Shown here: one piece after another, positions 17,418 through 25,726 of the stretch
Position numbering within the stretch: position 1 is the first letter of the stretch
How the letters are laid out: each line of letters starts with the position of its first letter
Origin: Clostridia bacterium
GTDB taxonomy: Bacteria > Bacillota > Clostridia > Christensenellales > Borkfalkiaceae
Direction of reading: 5' to 3'
DNA length: 64,000 bases
NCBI GenBank assembly: GCA_017626305.1
Contig: JAGAIW010000171.1
Coordinates: forward strand, 1-64,000
Program-made: the position numbers and the translations under genes
Notes under the pieces: model-generated
The model's input: the letters and a program-made list of their open reading frames with translations, nothing else
What the model was told of the DNA's origin: nothing
Databases searched by the model: none

Positions 17418-18332
17418 TTATTCTTCGCCGTTATTGCCGCTGTTACCAAGGAAAATACCAAAGAAATCGGTGCTGGCTTTCATGGTCGTACCGCCCGAAG
17501 AAGAACCGCCTTTGTTGTCACGGTTAAACTTTTTAAAGTTGCCGCCACGGTTACCGCCAAAGCCGCCTTTGCCGCGACCGTTTCCGCGAGAACGGTCGTT
17601 TCCGCGACCACGACGGTCGTTTCTGCCACCGCGTTCACGGCTATCGTTACGCGCGGAGAGCGCAGGCAGCGTTTCGTCTTCCAAATTATCGGGGATAACG
17701 ACGATATAACGGTTAGGTTCTTTGCCTTCGCTTTCCGTCTTTACGCCTTCCATTTCGCTTAAAGCGGAGTGGATAATTCTTCTTTCGTAAGGGTTCATGG
17801 GCTCTAACTGAATTTTTCTACCCAGTCTTTGCGCTTTTGCGGCAAGATTGCCCGCCAGCTTTACAAGCGTCGCTTCACGGTTTTCACGGTAGTTTTCGCA
17901 ATCGACCACAACGCGCTTATAATCGTCTCTGCCCGTGTTCGCAACTGCGCCGGCAAGCGTTTGAATAGCGTCCAGCGTCGCGCCGTGTTTACCGATAACG
18001 GCGTTGGAATTTGCCGCCGTGATATTGATTTCTACCTTTTCACCTTCCGTAACCAGTTCGGTGCAAGCGGTAATTTTCAAAAGCTTGAACAGCCCTTCCA
18101 AAAATTCCACCGTTCTTTCGCCGTCCGTCTTACCCGTCGCAACGGGTGCAGCCGTTTGGGTTTCTTCCGTCAAGGGCGCAATTTCTACGCGCGCTTTAAC
18201 CGAACCGAACAATTTCTTTTTACCTTCTTCCAACACGCGGATATCCGCCTGTTCTTGGGTCAAGCCAAGCTCTTCAAGACCCAGCGCAATCGCTTCTTCT
18301 ACGGTCTTTCCCGTAAACTCTTTATAGTTCAT
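17418..18332 (-). CDS. jag: Jag/KhpB RNA-binding protein with RGG-like tail
   Basis: 304 residues. A Jag N-terminal domain (about 1-50, 'EFTGKTVEEAIALGLEELGL'), a KH domain with the GxxG loop in 'VIGKHGATLDAIQ' (about 110-150), and an R3H domain ('ERRIIHSALSEMEGVKTESEG', about 185-225) appear in order. The last 80 residues are an unusual disordered Arg/Gly/Asn tract (GGRNDRRGRGN and similar), absent from typical Jag proteins. KhpB/Jag binds RNA with KhpA and affects cell division and elongation. It follows yidC by 45 bases, the classical order. Confidence 0.95.
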   Translation of the reverse strand: MNYKEFTGKTVEEAIALGLEELGLTQEQADIRVLEEGKKKLFGSVKARVEIAPLTEETQTAAPVATGKTDGERTVEFLEGLFKLLKITACTELVTEGEKVEINITAANSNAVIGKHGATLDAIQTLAGAVANTGRDDYKRVVVDCENYRENREATLVKLAGNLAAKAQRLGRKIQLEPMNPYERRIIHSALSEMEGVKTESEGKEPNRYIVVIPDNLEDETLPALSARNDSRERGGRNDRRGRGNDRSRGNGRGKGGFGGNRGGNFKKFNRDNKGGSSSGGTTMKASTDFFGIFLGNSGNNGEE

Positions 18333-18377
18333 AATATACTCCCGCTCCGTCCCCCTTGGGTCGGAAAATTTTTAGTC

Positions 18378-19856
18378 TTATTTTTTATCCTTTTTATCGG
18401 ATTTTTTCACTTCTACTCTACCGCCGAGCTTTTCATACTTCGCCTTAAACGCTTTTTCGTCTTTTTTGTTTTGCACCGTATCCACGATTTTGTTGATAAT
18501 CAAAGTGGAGAACAAAGACAGCACGTTACTCATAATCATGTAAATAGAGAACGCCGAGCTGTACATGAACGAGAAAATCGCAAACATAACCGTCATAATG
18601 ACCAGCATCATTTTTTGCTGCGACGCGCCCTGTCCGTCTACCGACGAATACTTTTGCTGTTCCTTTTGCGAATGCATCATAACGAACTGCTGCAACAAAA
18701 TCGTACCGATAGAAAGCGCAATCAAAATGAAATAGCCGTTGGGCGTATTCTTTTGCGTTTCCAACGCGCCCGTTACGTGATTGTACGCCAAGCTGTCGTA
18801 AGGGTTGTTCCCGTTGGTGTATTTCCCGATATCCGAATAAGCGACTTCCTTATCGCCCACGCGGAATTTTTCCTGCGTTACCTGTTCTTTGAATTTATCA
18901 TATTCCAAAACGGGAGCAACGTACGCCGCGTCAGTTGCCCAAATGTTTTGTATCCAAAGGAAGGACGCGTTAGGCAAAACTTTATCGTTATACGCTTTAA
19001 CGACGGCGTTTTGCGCTTTGCCGATAAAATAATCGCTGACCGCTTGCGCTTTGGCTTCGGCTTTTTTGTCTGTTTCCGCTTTTTCCAAAGCCGCGGTAAT
19101 TTTTTCTTCTAAACCGTCCAGCGTATCGCTGTTTTCCGCTTTTTCAATATCGATACGGAAATACTTTTGCGCCGTCGTAATATAATCGATATCCGCCTGC
19201 GTTACGTTATTTACGTCGAAACTTTCGCTCTTTTTAACGACGTAATAAATATACTTTTCCGCAGAAGTATCAAAAACCTTAATACGCATTTCGGTAATGG
19301 GATTTCCTTCCGTATCCTTGCCCGTTTCTTCTGCAACCAGCGTATAGGTCAAGTTCGTATCGTCCAAGGACGGCGTAACGTCCGCACAATATTGCGTGAG
19401 CTCGGTATTATACGCCCGTACCATTGTGTTATAGTTTTGAATGTTGGAATATTGCGAATAGGAGTTAAACGCGCCGATTGCTACGAAGAAAATAACCATG
19501 GAAAGGATCATGGGCAAACAGGACGAGCAAGGGGAAATCCCGCTTTCCTTATACATTTCCATAACCTTTTGGTTATACATTTCTTTATTGTTGGCGTACT
19601 GCTTTTGCAGTTTTTCCATTTTCGCCTGATTTTCTTTCATTTTTTGGTTTTGCTTACGCATACCGATACGTTGATACACGTCGAAAGGCAAAACGATAAT
19701 TTTCAAGATAATAGAGAACAAAATAACGCCGATACCCACCGAGCCTACGCCGACAATGAGCAAACGAATGAGTTCGCCTATCCAGTTGAGCGCGATATCG
19801 TACGTCGTTCCGTACAACCAAATATCCGCGCTTGCTAATACGTTAAAAATTTCCAT
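18378..19856 (-). CDS. yidC: Membrane protein insertase YidC with large extracytoplasmic insertions
   Basis: 492 residues, against about 260-290 for usual Gram-positive YidC. The core is present: a first helix ending 'IIVLPFDVYQR', a basic cytoplasmic hairpin (about 65-105), 'ISPCSSCLPMILSMVIFF', 'FLWIQNIWATD', 'ILLQQF' and the last helices near 'MLVIMTVMFAIFSFMYSSAFSIYM'. Between helix 2 and FLWIQNI there is a charged insertion of about 150 residues, and between ATD and the next helix another of about 60. No lipoprotein signal is seen. It inserts proteins into the membrane, alone or with Sec. Confidence 0.95.
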   Translation of the reverse strand: MEIFNVLASADIWLYGTTYDIALNWIGELIRLLIVGVGSVGIGVILFSIILKIIVLPFDVYQRIGMRKQNQKMKENQAKMEKLQKQYANNKEMYNQKVMEMYKESGISPCSSCLPMILSMVIFFVAIGAFNSYSQYSNIQNYNTMVRAYNTELTQYCADVTPSLDDTNLTYTLVAEETGKDTEGNPITEMRIKVFDTSAEKYIYYVVKKSESFDVNNVTQADIDYITTAQKYFRIDIEKAENSDTLDGLEEKITAALEKAETDKKAEAKAQAVSDYFIGKAQNAVVKAYNDKVLPNASFLWIQNIWATDAAYVAPVLEYDKFKEQVTQEKFRVGDKEVAYSDIGKYTNGNNPYDSLAYNHVTGALETQKNTPNGYFILIALSIGTILLQQFVMMHSQKEQQKYSSVDGQGASQQKMMLVIMTVMFAIFSFMYSSAFSIYMIMSNVLSLFSTLIINKIVDTVQNKKDEKAFKAKYEKLGGRVEVKKSDKKDKK

Positions 19857-19940
19857 ACTGTTTTATTCCGATTTTAACCGTTTTTCAACGGAGTATTTTC
19901 TTGATTTTTTTATCTCAAACGCTATACGTTTTCTTACCAA

Positions 19941-20287
19941 ACGTCATACTGAGCATTTGCGAAGTATCCCTTCATACGTAGTCCATGCCGACCCAACGTC
20001 ATGTTGAACGTAGTGAAACATCCCTTTCATACGGAAGTCCGCACTCTCTTCCATGGGATTCTTCGAGCGTTGCTCTCAGAATGACAGGTTGACCAAAACG
20101 TCATACTGAATGGAGCAGAGCGTAATGAAGTATCCCTTCATACGAAAGTCCGCACTCTCTTCCATGGGATTCTTCCGCTTACGCGTCAGAATGACGTTTT
20201 TAGAGAATTTTGGGATTTTTTACTTCGTTCAGAATGACCGTTTTGAAAAAAATTGTAATTTTTCCGCTACGCGTCAAATGACCGTTT
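19941..20287. repeat. Dispersed inverted-repeat element, copy 3
   Basis: Multiple GTCATACTGA/GAAGTATCCC and CCATGGGATTCTTC/TCAGAATGAC modules separate yidC from yidD. In most Firmicutes these two genes are nearly contiguous, so the element appears to have inserted or expanded inside the operon. Confidence 0.85.
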
Positions 20288-20298
20288 TTCTAAACTAT

Positions 20299-20625
20299 TC
20301 AAAGCAGCCAACGCTTTTTAAAGTACCGCTCGGGCGCGGGGTCATAGCCGCCCTTAGAAAAGGGGTTACAGCGTAAAATCCGCCAAGTACCCAACAGTAT
20401 CCCCACGATAGCGCCGTGGTTGTTGATACATTCCAAGGTATACTGCGAGCAGGTGGGGCGATACAAGCAAGTGTGTTTGGATAAATGACGCTGATAAAAC
20501 AAAATCATGCGCATACACAGCATTTTTAAATACGGCTTAAACACCTTTTTGCGTAAATACTTGATATTCTCACGCAAAAGGGATATAAACGGTATTTTCA
20601 AAGCTTGTCTTTTCTGATCATCCAT
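20299..20625 (-). CDS. yidD: Membrane protein insertion efficiency factor YidD
   Basis: 108 residues, slightly long for the family. The conserved core 'ILFYQRHLSKHTCLYRPTCSQYTLECINNHG' with its three cysteines, then 'RILRCNPFSKGGYDPAP', is diagnostic. YidD associates with the membrane through an amphipathic helix and aids YidC. Its start overlaps the end of rnpA by 28 bases. Confidence 0.95.
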   Translation of the reverse strand: MDDQKRQALKIPFISLLRENIKYLRKKVFKPYLKMLCMRMILFYQRHLSKHTCLYRPTCSQYTLECINNHGAIVGILLGTWRILRCNPFSKGGYDPAPERYFKKRWLL

Positions 20626-20915
20626 TGTAAATGTTGCTTGAACGTTGCAAAGGCATACTCGTCCCTTACTTTGGGAACGAGCACGATAGCGTAATTTGTC
20701 TTCATATCCGCGCTTACCGCGCGGAAGGCTTCCCTTATCAATCGTTTAATACGGTTTCTTTGCACGCTTTTTCCGTGTTTTTTTCCTACGGATATTCCCA
20801 TCGTCATTTGTTTAGCAGGCGTATACAGCATTGTAAGCGTAGGGGAGAACGCGCGTTTTCCCTTTTGGAATAATTTTTGAAAATCCGCTTGTTTTTTAAG
20901 TCTGTAATAGTTCAT
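20598..20915 (-). CDS. rnpA: Ribonuclease P protein component
   Basis: 105 residues. The RNR signature in 'GKKHGKSVQRNRIKRLIREAFR' and the start 'YRLKKQADFQKLFQKGKR' are typical. It binds the RNase P RNA for 5' maturation of tRNA. The order rpmH-rnpA-yidD is conserved. Confidence 0.97.
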   Translation of the reverse strand: MNYYRLKKQADFQKLFQKGKRAFSPTLTMLYTPAKQMTMGISVGKKHGKSVQRNRIKRLIREAFRAVSADMKTNYAIVLVPKVRDEYAFATFKQHLQWMIRKDKL

Positions 20916-21064
20916 CTGCGTATCCGATAAGAATAGAAAAAGGCGCTTTTTTTACCTTTTTTTGCATTTTTCGCACGACCGTCAAAAAAGGCAAATCCCT
21001 TCCTTTGTGCAAAGGAAAGGAGTTGTACGCTTTTTGTTTCGGCTTTTATAGGACAGAATACCGA

Positions 21065-21199
21065 TTAGTGGGTAAGTCTTTTTCTACCCTTATCTCTGCG
21101 GCGTTTCAAAACCTTTCTGCCTGCGGTGGTTGCCATTCTCTTACGGAAACCGTGTACTTTACTTCTCTGTCTTTTTTTGGGTTGATAGGTTCTTTTCAT
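21065..21199 (-). CDS. rpmH: Ribosomal protein L34
   Basis: 44 residues, translated by hand from the minus strand. It begins [18 protein letters not shown] and ends [12 protein letters not shown], which is L34 at full length. AGGAG lies 8 bases before the ATG. Confidence 0.97.
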   Translation of the reverse strand: MKRTYQPKKRQRSKVHGFRKRMATTAGRKVLKRRRDKGRKRLTH

Positions 21200-21273
21200 T
21201 TTCTTTCTCCTAAATGGTTTTTCTCTTTTTTCGTTTGATATCGGAGCGTATCCGCCCCGTAAACAGCTTTCCT

Positions 21274-21302
21274 ATTATACCGCAAAGGACGTTTTCCGTC
21301 AA
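21274..21302 (-). promoter_or_regulatory. Sigma-A promoter of the rpmH operon
   Basis: On the minus strand, TTGACG (21302-21297) and TATAAT (21279-21274) have a 17-base spacer. It lies between dnaN and rpmH, so rpmH-rnpA-yidD does not depend on dnaN transcription. Confidence 0.85.
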
Positions 21303-21351
21303 GCGATTTTAAGCCGTTTTTATTTTCTTTCCCTTATTTTTCAAAGGTTTT

Positions 21352-22461
21352 TTACGCGGACGCGCCCGTTCGTACGGGTAATACCAAGTATTGACTGCGC
21401 TTGTCTTCTAAATTTTCCAACGTGAACGGCTGTACGGGAGAGTTAAAGGACAAAATCACTCTTTCTTCTTCCAGCGCCTTCAAAGCGTCCATTAAATATT
21501 TACAGTTCATGGCAATTTTTAAATCCAAACCGCCGATATCCGCGCTGACGCTCTCTTCTACTTTACCCATTTCCGAGTTGGCGTTGATGAGAATTTTCCC
21601 GTTTTTGATATCGAAAAGGACGAGATTGTTCTTATCGCCGCGAATGAGCACGGACGCACGTTCTACACTCTTCAAGAGCTCGTTTCTGTTCGTTTCGACG
21701 CGCGTATTAAACGAAACGGGGAAAATATTTTCTTTTTTAACGAATTCGCCTACGTATAAACGGGAAGTGATTACCGTGTCCTGTACTTCGACGGACAGTC
21801 TGTTCTTATCCGCGTAAATTTTCAACGGTTCGTCCCTGTCTTCTAACATACGGGATATTTCCGTAAGCGTTCTTGCAGGACATACGATTTTCATTTCCGC
21901 GCCGCCAAGCGTTTCGATCTGCGTCGTCGCCATACGGAATCCGTCCAAAGCCGTCGCAGAAAGCTTGCCGTCCTTGGCTTCTAATAAACAGCCCTTTAAA
22001 ATGGGACGGCTTTCGTCCGTCGCGCAGCAAAAGACTACTTTGGAAATTAAATCCTTCAACGTGTTTTCTTTGGTTTCAAAATACTTATCATGGTCAATCA
22101 CTTCACCCGTGAAGATAGGAAAATCTTCTGCGGATAACGATTGCATATACGATTCGTTTTCGCCGTATTTAATAACGATACCCTTTTCGTCGGAAGCAAT
22201 CACCACTTCCATAAACGCAATTTTTCCGACGAAGTCGGAGAAAAATTTACCGTTGACGCAAACTTCGCCTTCTTCTAAAACTTCCGCGCGGATTTTTTTC
22301 TCAATGGAAATTTCTCCGTCGTAAGCGGTGAGCGTAAGCACGTCGTTTTTCGCTTCGAGTTTAATACATTCGAGCACGGGCGTGATCGTTTTTGCCGCGC
22401 ACGCTTTGCTTACCGTAAACGCTGCGTCCGAAAGAATCATCCCATCACATACGAATTTCAT
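21352..22461 (-). CDS. dnaN: DNA polymerase III beta subunit (sliding clamp)
   Basis: 369 residues, full length, with three clamp domains and the terminal signature 'QYLVLPVRT'. The start 'MKFVCDGMILSDAAFTVSKACAAKTITPVLECIKLEA' is characteristic. It is unusual in lying directly upstream of, and on the same strand as, rpmH. Normally dnaA-dnaN diverges from rpmH across the origin. Here no dnaA precedes it. It has its own promoter and a GGAG site. Confidence 0.96.
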   Translation of the reverse strand: MKFVCDGMILSDAAFTVSKACAAKTITPVLECIKLEAKNDVLTLTAYDGEISIEKKIRAEVLEEGEVCVNGKFFSDFVGKIAFMEVVIASDEKGIVIKYGENESYMQSLSAEDFPIFTGEVIDHDKYFETKENTLKDLISKVVFCCATDESRPILKGCLLEAKDGKLSATALDGFRMATTQIETLGGAEMKIVCPARTLTEISRMLEDRDEPLKIYADKNRLSVEVQDTVITSRLYVGEFVKKENIFPVSFNTRVETNRNELLKSVERASVLIRGDKNNLVLFDIKNGKILINANSEMGKVEESVSADIGGLDLKIAMNCKYLMDALKALEEERVILSFNSPVQPFTLENLEDKRSQYLVLPVRTGASA

Positions 22462-22499
22462 ATTTTTGCTCCTTTGTGTACAATTTTATTTACCTTATT

Positions 22500-22528
22500 A
22501 TTGTACCATATACGCGCTTTTTTTGCAA
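22500..22528 (-). promoter_or_regulatory. Promoter of dnaN
   Basis: On the minus strand, TTGCAA (22528-22523), a 17-base spacer and an extended -10 TGGTACAAT (hexamer 22505-22500). It gives a leader of about 32 bases. Confidence 0.7.
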
Positions 22529-22664
22529 GCAAAAATACAATTATTCCCCGATTATTTACGCGTTTTTTACAAGAATTTCTTATTTAGCTATTACGGAATA
22601 AGTCAAACCTGATTTTGAGCGCCGAATTTTGCGTTCTACTTCGTAGAAAGCCTTGTTAAACCGT

Positions 22665-23165
22665 TTAAAGAAAAACAATCTCTTTGTTTGGGTATTTCCT
22701 TTGGAAATAACGCACGGTAAACGCCGCTCCGCCCGTTTCCCTTTTACAGTATGCAAGCATGGTATCCGCTCTATCCGCCATATAGATATCCCGCTTTTGC
22801 ATACAGCCCTTGTAATAACGCTCGGCAAGCACCGTCTTTTCGTCTGCGTTTTGGACGAGAACGGCATACCGTTTTTTGTCTTCTTCCGAGAAAAAACGCT
22901 CCTGCCCATAGCAGGGAATACAGGCGATAAGTTTTACGTTTGGATATTTCTTTTTTAAGGCGAGCACGGTTTCCGCGGCAAGCATATCAAACCCTACTGC
23001 CATACCGCATAAAAAGGTATCTACACCCTTTTTTATCATTTTTTCGACCTGCTTTTTAAGCGCTGATTTAGAAAAATCCGCGTCTAAATTTCTATGCCCT
23101 GTAAACGCGCAAGTTTTCACGTTTTGCGTTGGCTCTATCAAAGATAACTGTTTTTCATTCCACAT
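22665..23165 (-). CDS. SLOG-family protein (DUF1273/YpsA-like)
   Basis: 166 residues. The Rossmann-like SLOG start 'TCAFTGHRNL' and 'FLCGMAVGFDMLAAE' place it in the DUF1273/YpsA group, which is thought to bind nucleotide-derived ligands. It is upstream of dnaN on the same strand with a 200-base gap that holds the dnaN promoter and nothing else recognisable. Biochemical role is unknown. Confidence 0.8.
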   Translation of the reverse strand: MWNEKQLSLIEPTQNVKTCAFTGHRNLDADFSKSALKKQVEKMIKKGVDTFLCGMAVGFDMLAAETVLALKKKYPNVKLIACIPCYGQERFFSEEDKKRYAVLVQNADEKTVLAERYYKGCMQKRDIYMADRADTMLAYCKRETGGAAFTVRYFQRKYPNKEIVFL

Positions 23166-23389
23166 AAAAAATTCCCTGCTTTACGATTAAAAAGAATACG
23201 GGTAGGCAATCATTTAAAAGCTCTATCTTCTTTCACCACCTATTATACCATAAGACGGCGTTTTGTCAATGCGTCTTATTCAACTTTTTTGCCTTTTTCA
23301 CTAAAAAAGTTCGTGCAGCCATGCGCTTTTTCCATTTGATTTATATTTATATAAATTTTTAGAAGTGGTAGTATTATTAGGGCGGAGTG

Positions 23390-23640
23390 GAAAAGTGGAT
23401 AAGTTCTAAAAATCGTTAAAAAATCCTTATAATTTCAGTCTTTTTTAGCTGTGGATTGTCCGTGGACAACCCTTATTTTTGCTGTGGAAATAACGGTGAG
23501 TAAAATGTGGATATGTGAAAAAGTCAAGTGGATACAAAAATACTTGATTTTATTTTTATGCGTTTTTTATGAATAAAAATACAAATAAGACGACTTGTCC
23601 ACAAAAATTATCCACATAGTGGAAAGGATATGCACATTGC
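23390..23640. other. DnaA-box cluster B
   Basis: One perfect TTATCCACA (23608-23616), TTGTCCACA (23595-23603) and several close variants in reverse (23394, 23450, 23461, 23483, 23506, 23527) lie in a 560-base gene-free gap between the SLOG gene and rsmG, a point where transcription diverges. It may be the second half of a bipartite origin or a DnaA-titration or regulatory site. Confidence 0.65.
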
Positions 23641-23689
23641 GGTGGAAAGGCAAAAAGGAAAAAAGACGATAAATACCGACAAAAAAAGA

Positions 23690-23718
23690 TTGCGATTTTA
23701 TAAAATACGTGGTATAAT
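23690..23718 (+). promoter_or_regulatory. Promoter giving a near-leaderless rsmG message
   Basis: TTGCGA (23690-23695), 17 bases, TATAAT (23713-23718). The predicted start (about 23725) is only 3 bases before the ATG at 23728, and no Shine-Dalgarno is present. Confidence 0.7.
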
Positions 23719-23727
23719 AGAAGTATC

Positions 23728-24423
23728 ATGGATATCAACGGACAAATTGCTTTTTTACAAAAAAAAGTCATGGAAGAAAAAAGAGAAATTTTCGAGAAAT
23801 TCCGCTTATTTTTGTTGGAATATAACGAAAAATACAATCTTACTACGATTGTCGAAGAAAAGGATATTTACTATAAACACTTTTTAGACAGCGCGGTGGG
23901 CGAAGGGTTGTTTTCTAAAAACGCGCGGGTAGCGGAAATCGGTTCGGGAGCGGGTTTTCCTTCTCTACCCTTAAAGCTTTTACGCGACGATTTGTCGTTT
24001 GATTTATTTGAAAGCGTGGGTAAAAAATGTGATTTTTTACGGGCGTTTGTGGATAACTTTGCTCTTTCTAACGTGCATATTTATAACGTGCGCGCCGAAG
24101 ACGCCGCAAAGGATAGCCGTTTTCGGGAAAAGTACGATTTTGCTACGGCAAGAGCGGTGGCGAGAATGAATACGTTAAGCGAGTACTGTTTGCCGTTCGT
24201 CAAGGTAGGCGGTCAGTTTATCGCGTATAAAAGCGGCGACGTTTCGGAAATCAAGGAAGCGGAGAGCGCGTATAAAACGCTTGGCGCAAGATGTAAAAGA
24301 GTGTATGAATATTCGTTGCCCGAAGGGTATGGAGATAGAACGCTTGCCGTGGTGGAAAAGGTTCGACCCACGCCGCCTAAATATCCGCGCGGACAGGGAA
24401 AGGAACGGAAACAGCCGTTATAA
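23728..24423 (+). CDS. rsmG: 16S rRNA (guanine527-N7)-methyltransferase
   Basis: 231 residues, normal for RsmG (GidB). It shows 'YNEKYNLTTI', the SAM loop 'VAEIGSGAGFPSLPLKLL', 'VRAEDAAKD' and 'ATARAVARMNTLSEYCLPFVK'. It methylates G527 of 16S rRNA. The gene is a classical origin-proximal marker. It starts a plus-strand operon with the next gene 9 bases on. Confidence 0.96.
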   Translation: MDINGQIAFLQKKVMEEKREIFEKFRLFLLEYNEKYNLTTIVEEKDIYYKHFLDSAVGEGLFSKNARVAEIGSGAGFPSLPLKLLRDDLSFDLFESVGKKCDFLRAFVDNFALSNVHIYNVRAEDAAKDSRFREKYDFATARAVARMNTLSEYCLPFVKVGGQFIAYKSGDVSEIKEAESAYKTLGARCKRVYEYSLPEGYGDRTLAVVEKVRPTPPKYPRGQGKERKQPL

Positions 24424-24432
24424 GGAGAGTAT

Positions 24433-25674
24433 ATGAAATTTACGTTTGCCGACGGTGAAACGCTTGGCGTATACGAAGACGGAAAGGTGCAGCGTTTGGA
24501 AAGCGCTTACATACATAAATACCGTGAAAACGTATTACGCGACGCAAAAAGTCGAGAATGGAAGAAAAAGACGGACGTCATGATGTCCGAAGAATATTAT
24601 TTTGAGATGGAAGATACTTCCCGTGTAGAATGGAAAATCACGGGGATATCCCCTGCTGTGGAAAGCGATAGCGTATATTACAGCTTTTGGGTGAACGAAA
24701 CGTCGGCTATCTATAAAAAGAACGTGCAGGACAAGGAAAAGACGGAATCGCATTTTCTTTCTTCTAGCGATATGGATTTATCGGATATTTGTCTATCGGA
24801 TAGCGGGGAAATCGTCGGCGTCGTGCAAACAAGACAGTACGCGTCCGATATTGCCGTATTTTCTAAAAACGGTGGGGATTACAAATGCGTAACCGCGGGG
24901 GATAGCTTGGACGAAAATCCGTCCTTTACAAACGACGGGAAAATCGTATTCAATTCGTATGCAGTTTGCCGCGACGGGAATAACAACTTCGTAGGCTATA
25001 TGCCGTCGGATATCTACCGTTTAGACCCCGTTACTATGAACGCCGAACCCATCATTTCCGAAAGAAAGCTTTCCTATATAAAGCCCGTTATGGACAGCAA
25101 AGGCAGGCTGTACTGTATTTGTAAACCCGACGAGAAAAAGGAAGGCAACGTTCTTTTGGATATTTTGTTAATTCCCGTGCGAATCGTGCAGGCAATCGTC
25201 GGCTTTATCGCGGCGTTCGTTACCTGCTTTGCGCAAAAACCGCTCGTATCAGGTTCGACGGCAAAACAGCTTGGCGACGGAGAAACGTCTAAGGGTAAGG
25301 ACGGCAAAAAAGTGATGATTAACAATCACCTTCTCAACGTGGAAAAACAATTACAGCGCAATAAAAAATACGCCGAAGGCGGATTTATTCCAAGGAGTTG
25401 GAAACTGTTGCGTATTGACCCCGACGAAAACGGCGTTTTAGATAACGGCACGGAATACGAGCTTGCGCACGGCGTAGCCGATTTTTGTTTGATAGAAGAA
25501 GACGGAGAAAACCGTTTGGTTTATACCAACGGCAAGCATATTTTTTGCGTGCACGATATGGGTGATAACGGCAAAAAGGAAAAGCTGCTCAATACGGATT
25601 TTTGTTTACAATTAGGCGCGCTTTGCCCTGTTTCTCAGCAAGATACGGATGATGGATTTTTTAGTAATTTATAA
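24433..25674 (+). CDS. Unknown propeller-like protein with an internal hydrophobic segment
   Basis: 413 residues, not recognised. Repeated short motifs such as 'DICLSDSGEIVGVVQ', 'NPSFTNDGKIVFNS' and 'KPVMDSKGRLYCI' at roughly 45-50 residue spacing look like blades of a TolB/WD-type beta-propeller. About residues 240-266 are hydrophobic (LLDILLIPVRIVQAIVGFIAAF), an embedded amphipathic or membrane helix in an otherwise soluble protein with no signal peptide. GGAGAG precedes the ATG. It is tied to rsmG by spacing and followed by the parB-like gene. The function is open. Confidence 0.75.
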   Translation: MKFTFADGETLGVYEDGKVQRLESAYIHKYRENVLRDAKSREWKKKTDVMMSEEYYFEMEDTSRVEWKITGISPAVESDSVYYSFWVNETSAIYKKNVQDKEKTESHFLSSSDMDLSDICLSDSGEIVGVVQTRQYASDIAVFSKNGGDYKCVTAGDSLDENPSFTNDGKIVFNSYAVCRDGNNNFVGYMPSDIYRLDPVTMNAEPIISERKLSYIKPVMDSKGRLYCICKPDEKKEGNVLLDILLIPVRIVQAIVGFIAAFVTCFAQKPLVSGSTAKQLGDGETSKGKDGKKVMINNHLLNVEKQLQRNKKYAEGGFIPRSWKLLRIDPDENGVLDNGTEYELAHGVADFCLIEEDGENRLVYTNGKHIFCVHDMGDNGKKEKLLNTDFCLQLGALCPVSQQDTDDGFFSNL

Positions 25675-25678
25675 AAAA

Positions 25679-25705
25679 CCACCTACCATGTATAAGGTGA
25701 ATGAT
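25679..25705. repeat. Short dispersed motif (ACCATGTATAAG type), copy 1
   Basis: TACCATGTATAAGGTGAATGA also occurs, with small changes, at about 34549 and in reverse at about 42160, always between genes. Confidence 0.4.
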
Positions 25706-25726
25706 TAGATAAGGATTAGGAAAAGT

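Noticed and set aside
17829-19112. 427-codon plus-strand frame opposite jag and yidC
   Set aside because: The composition is Phe/Arg/His-rich and typical of an antisense shadow, and both sense genes are conserved.
16998-20287. Short frames with peptides such as VMLNVVKHPFIR in the intergenic repeats
   Set aside because: They translate the dispersed repeat modules, recur in several frames and have no ribosome sites.
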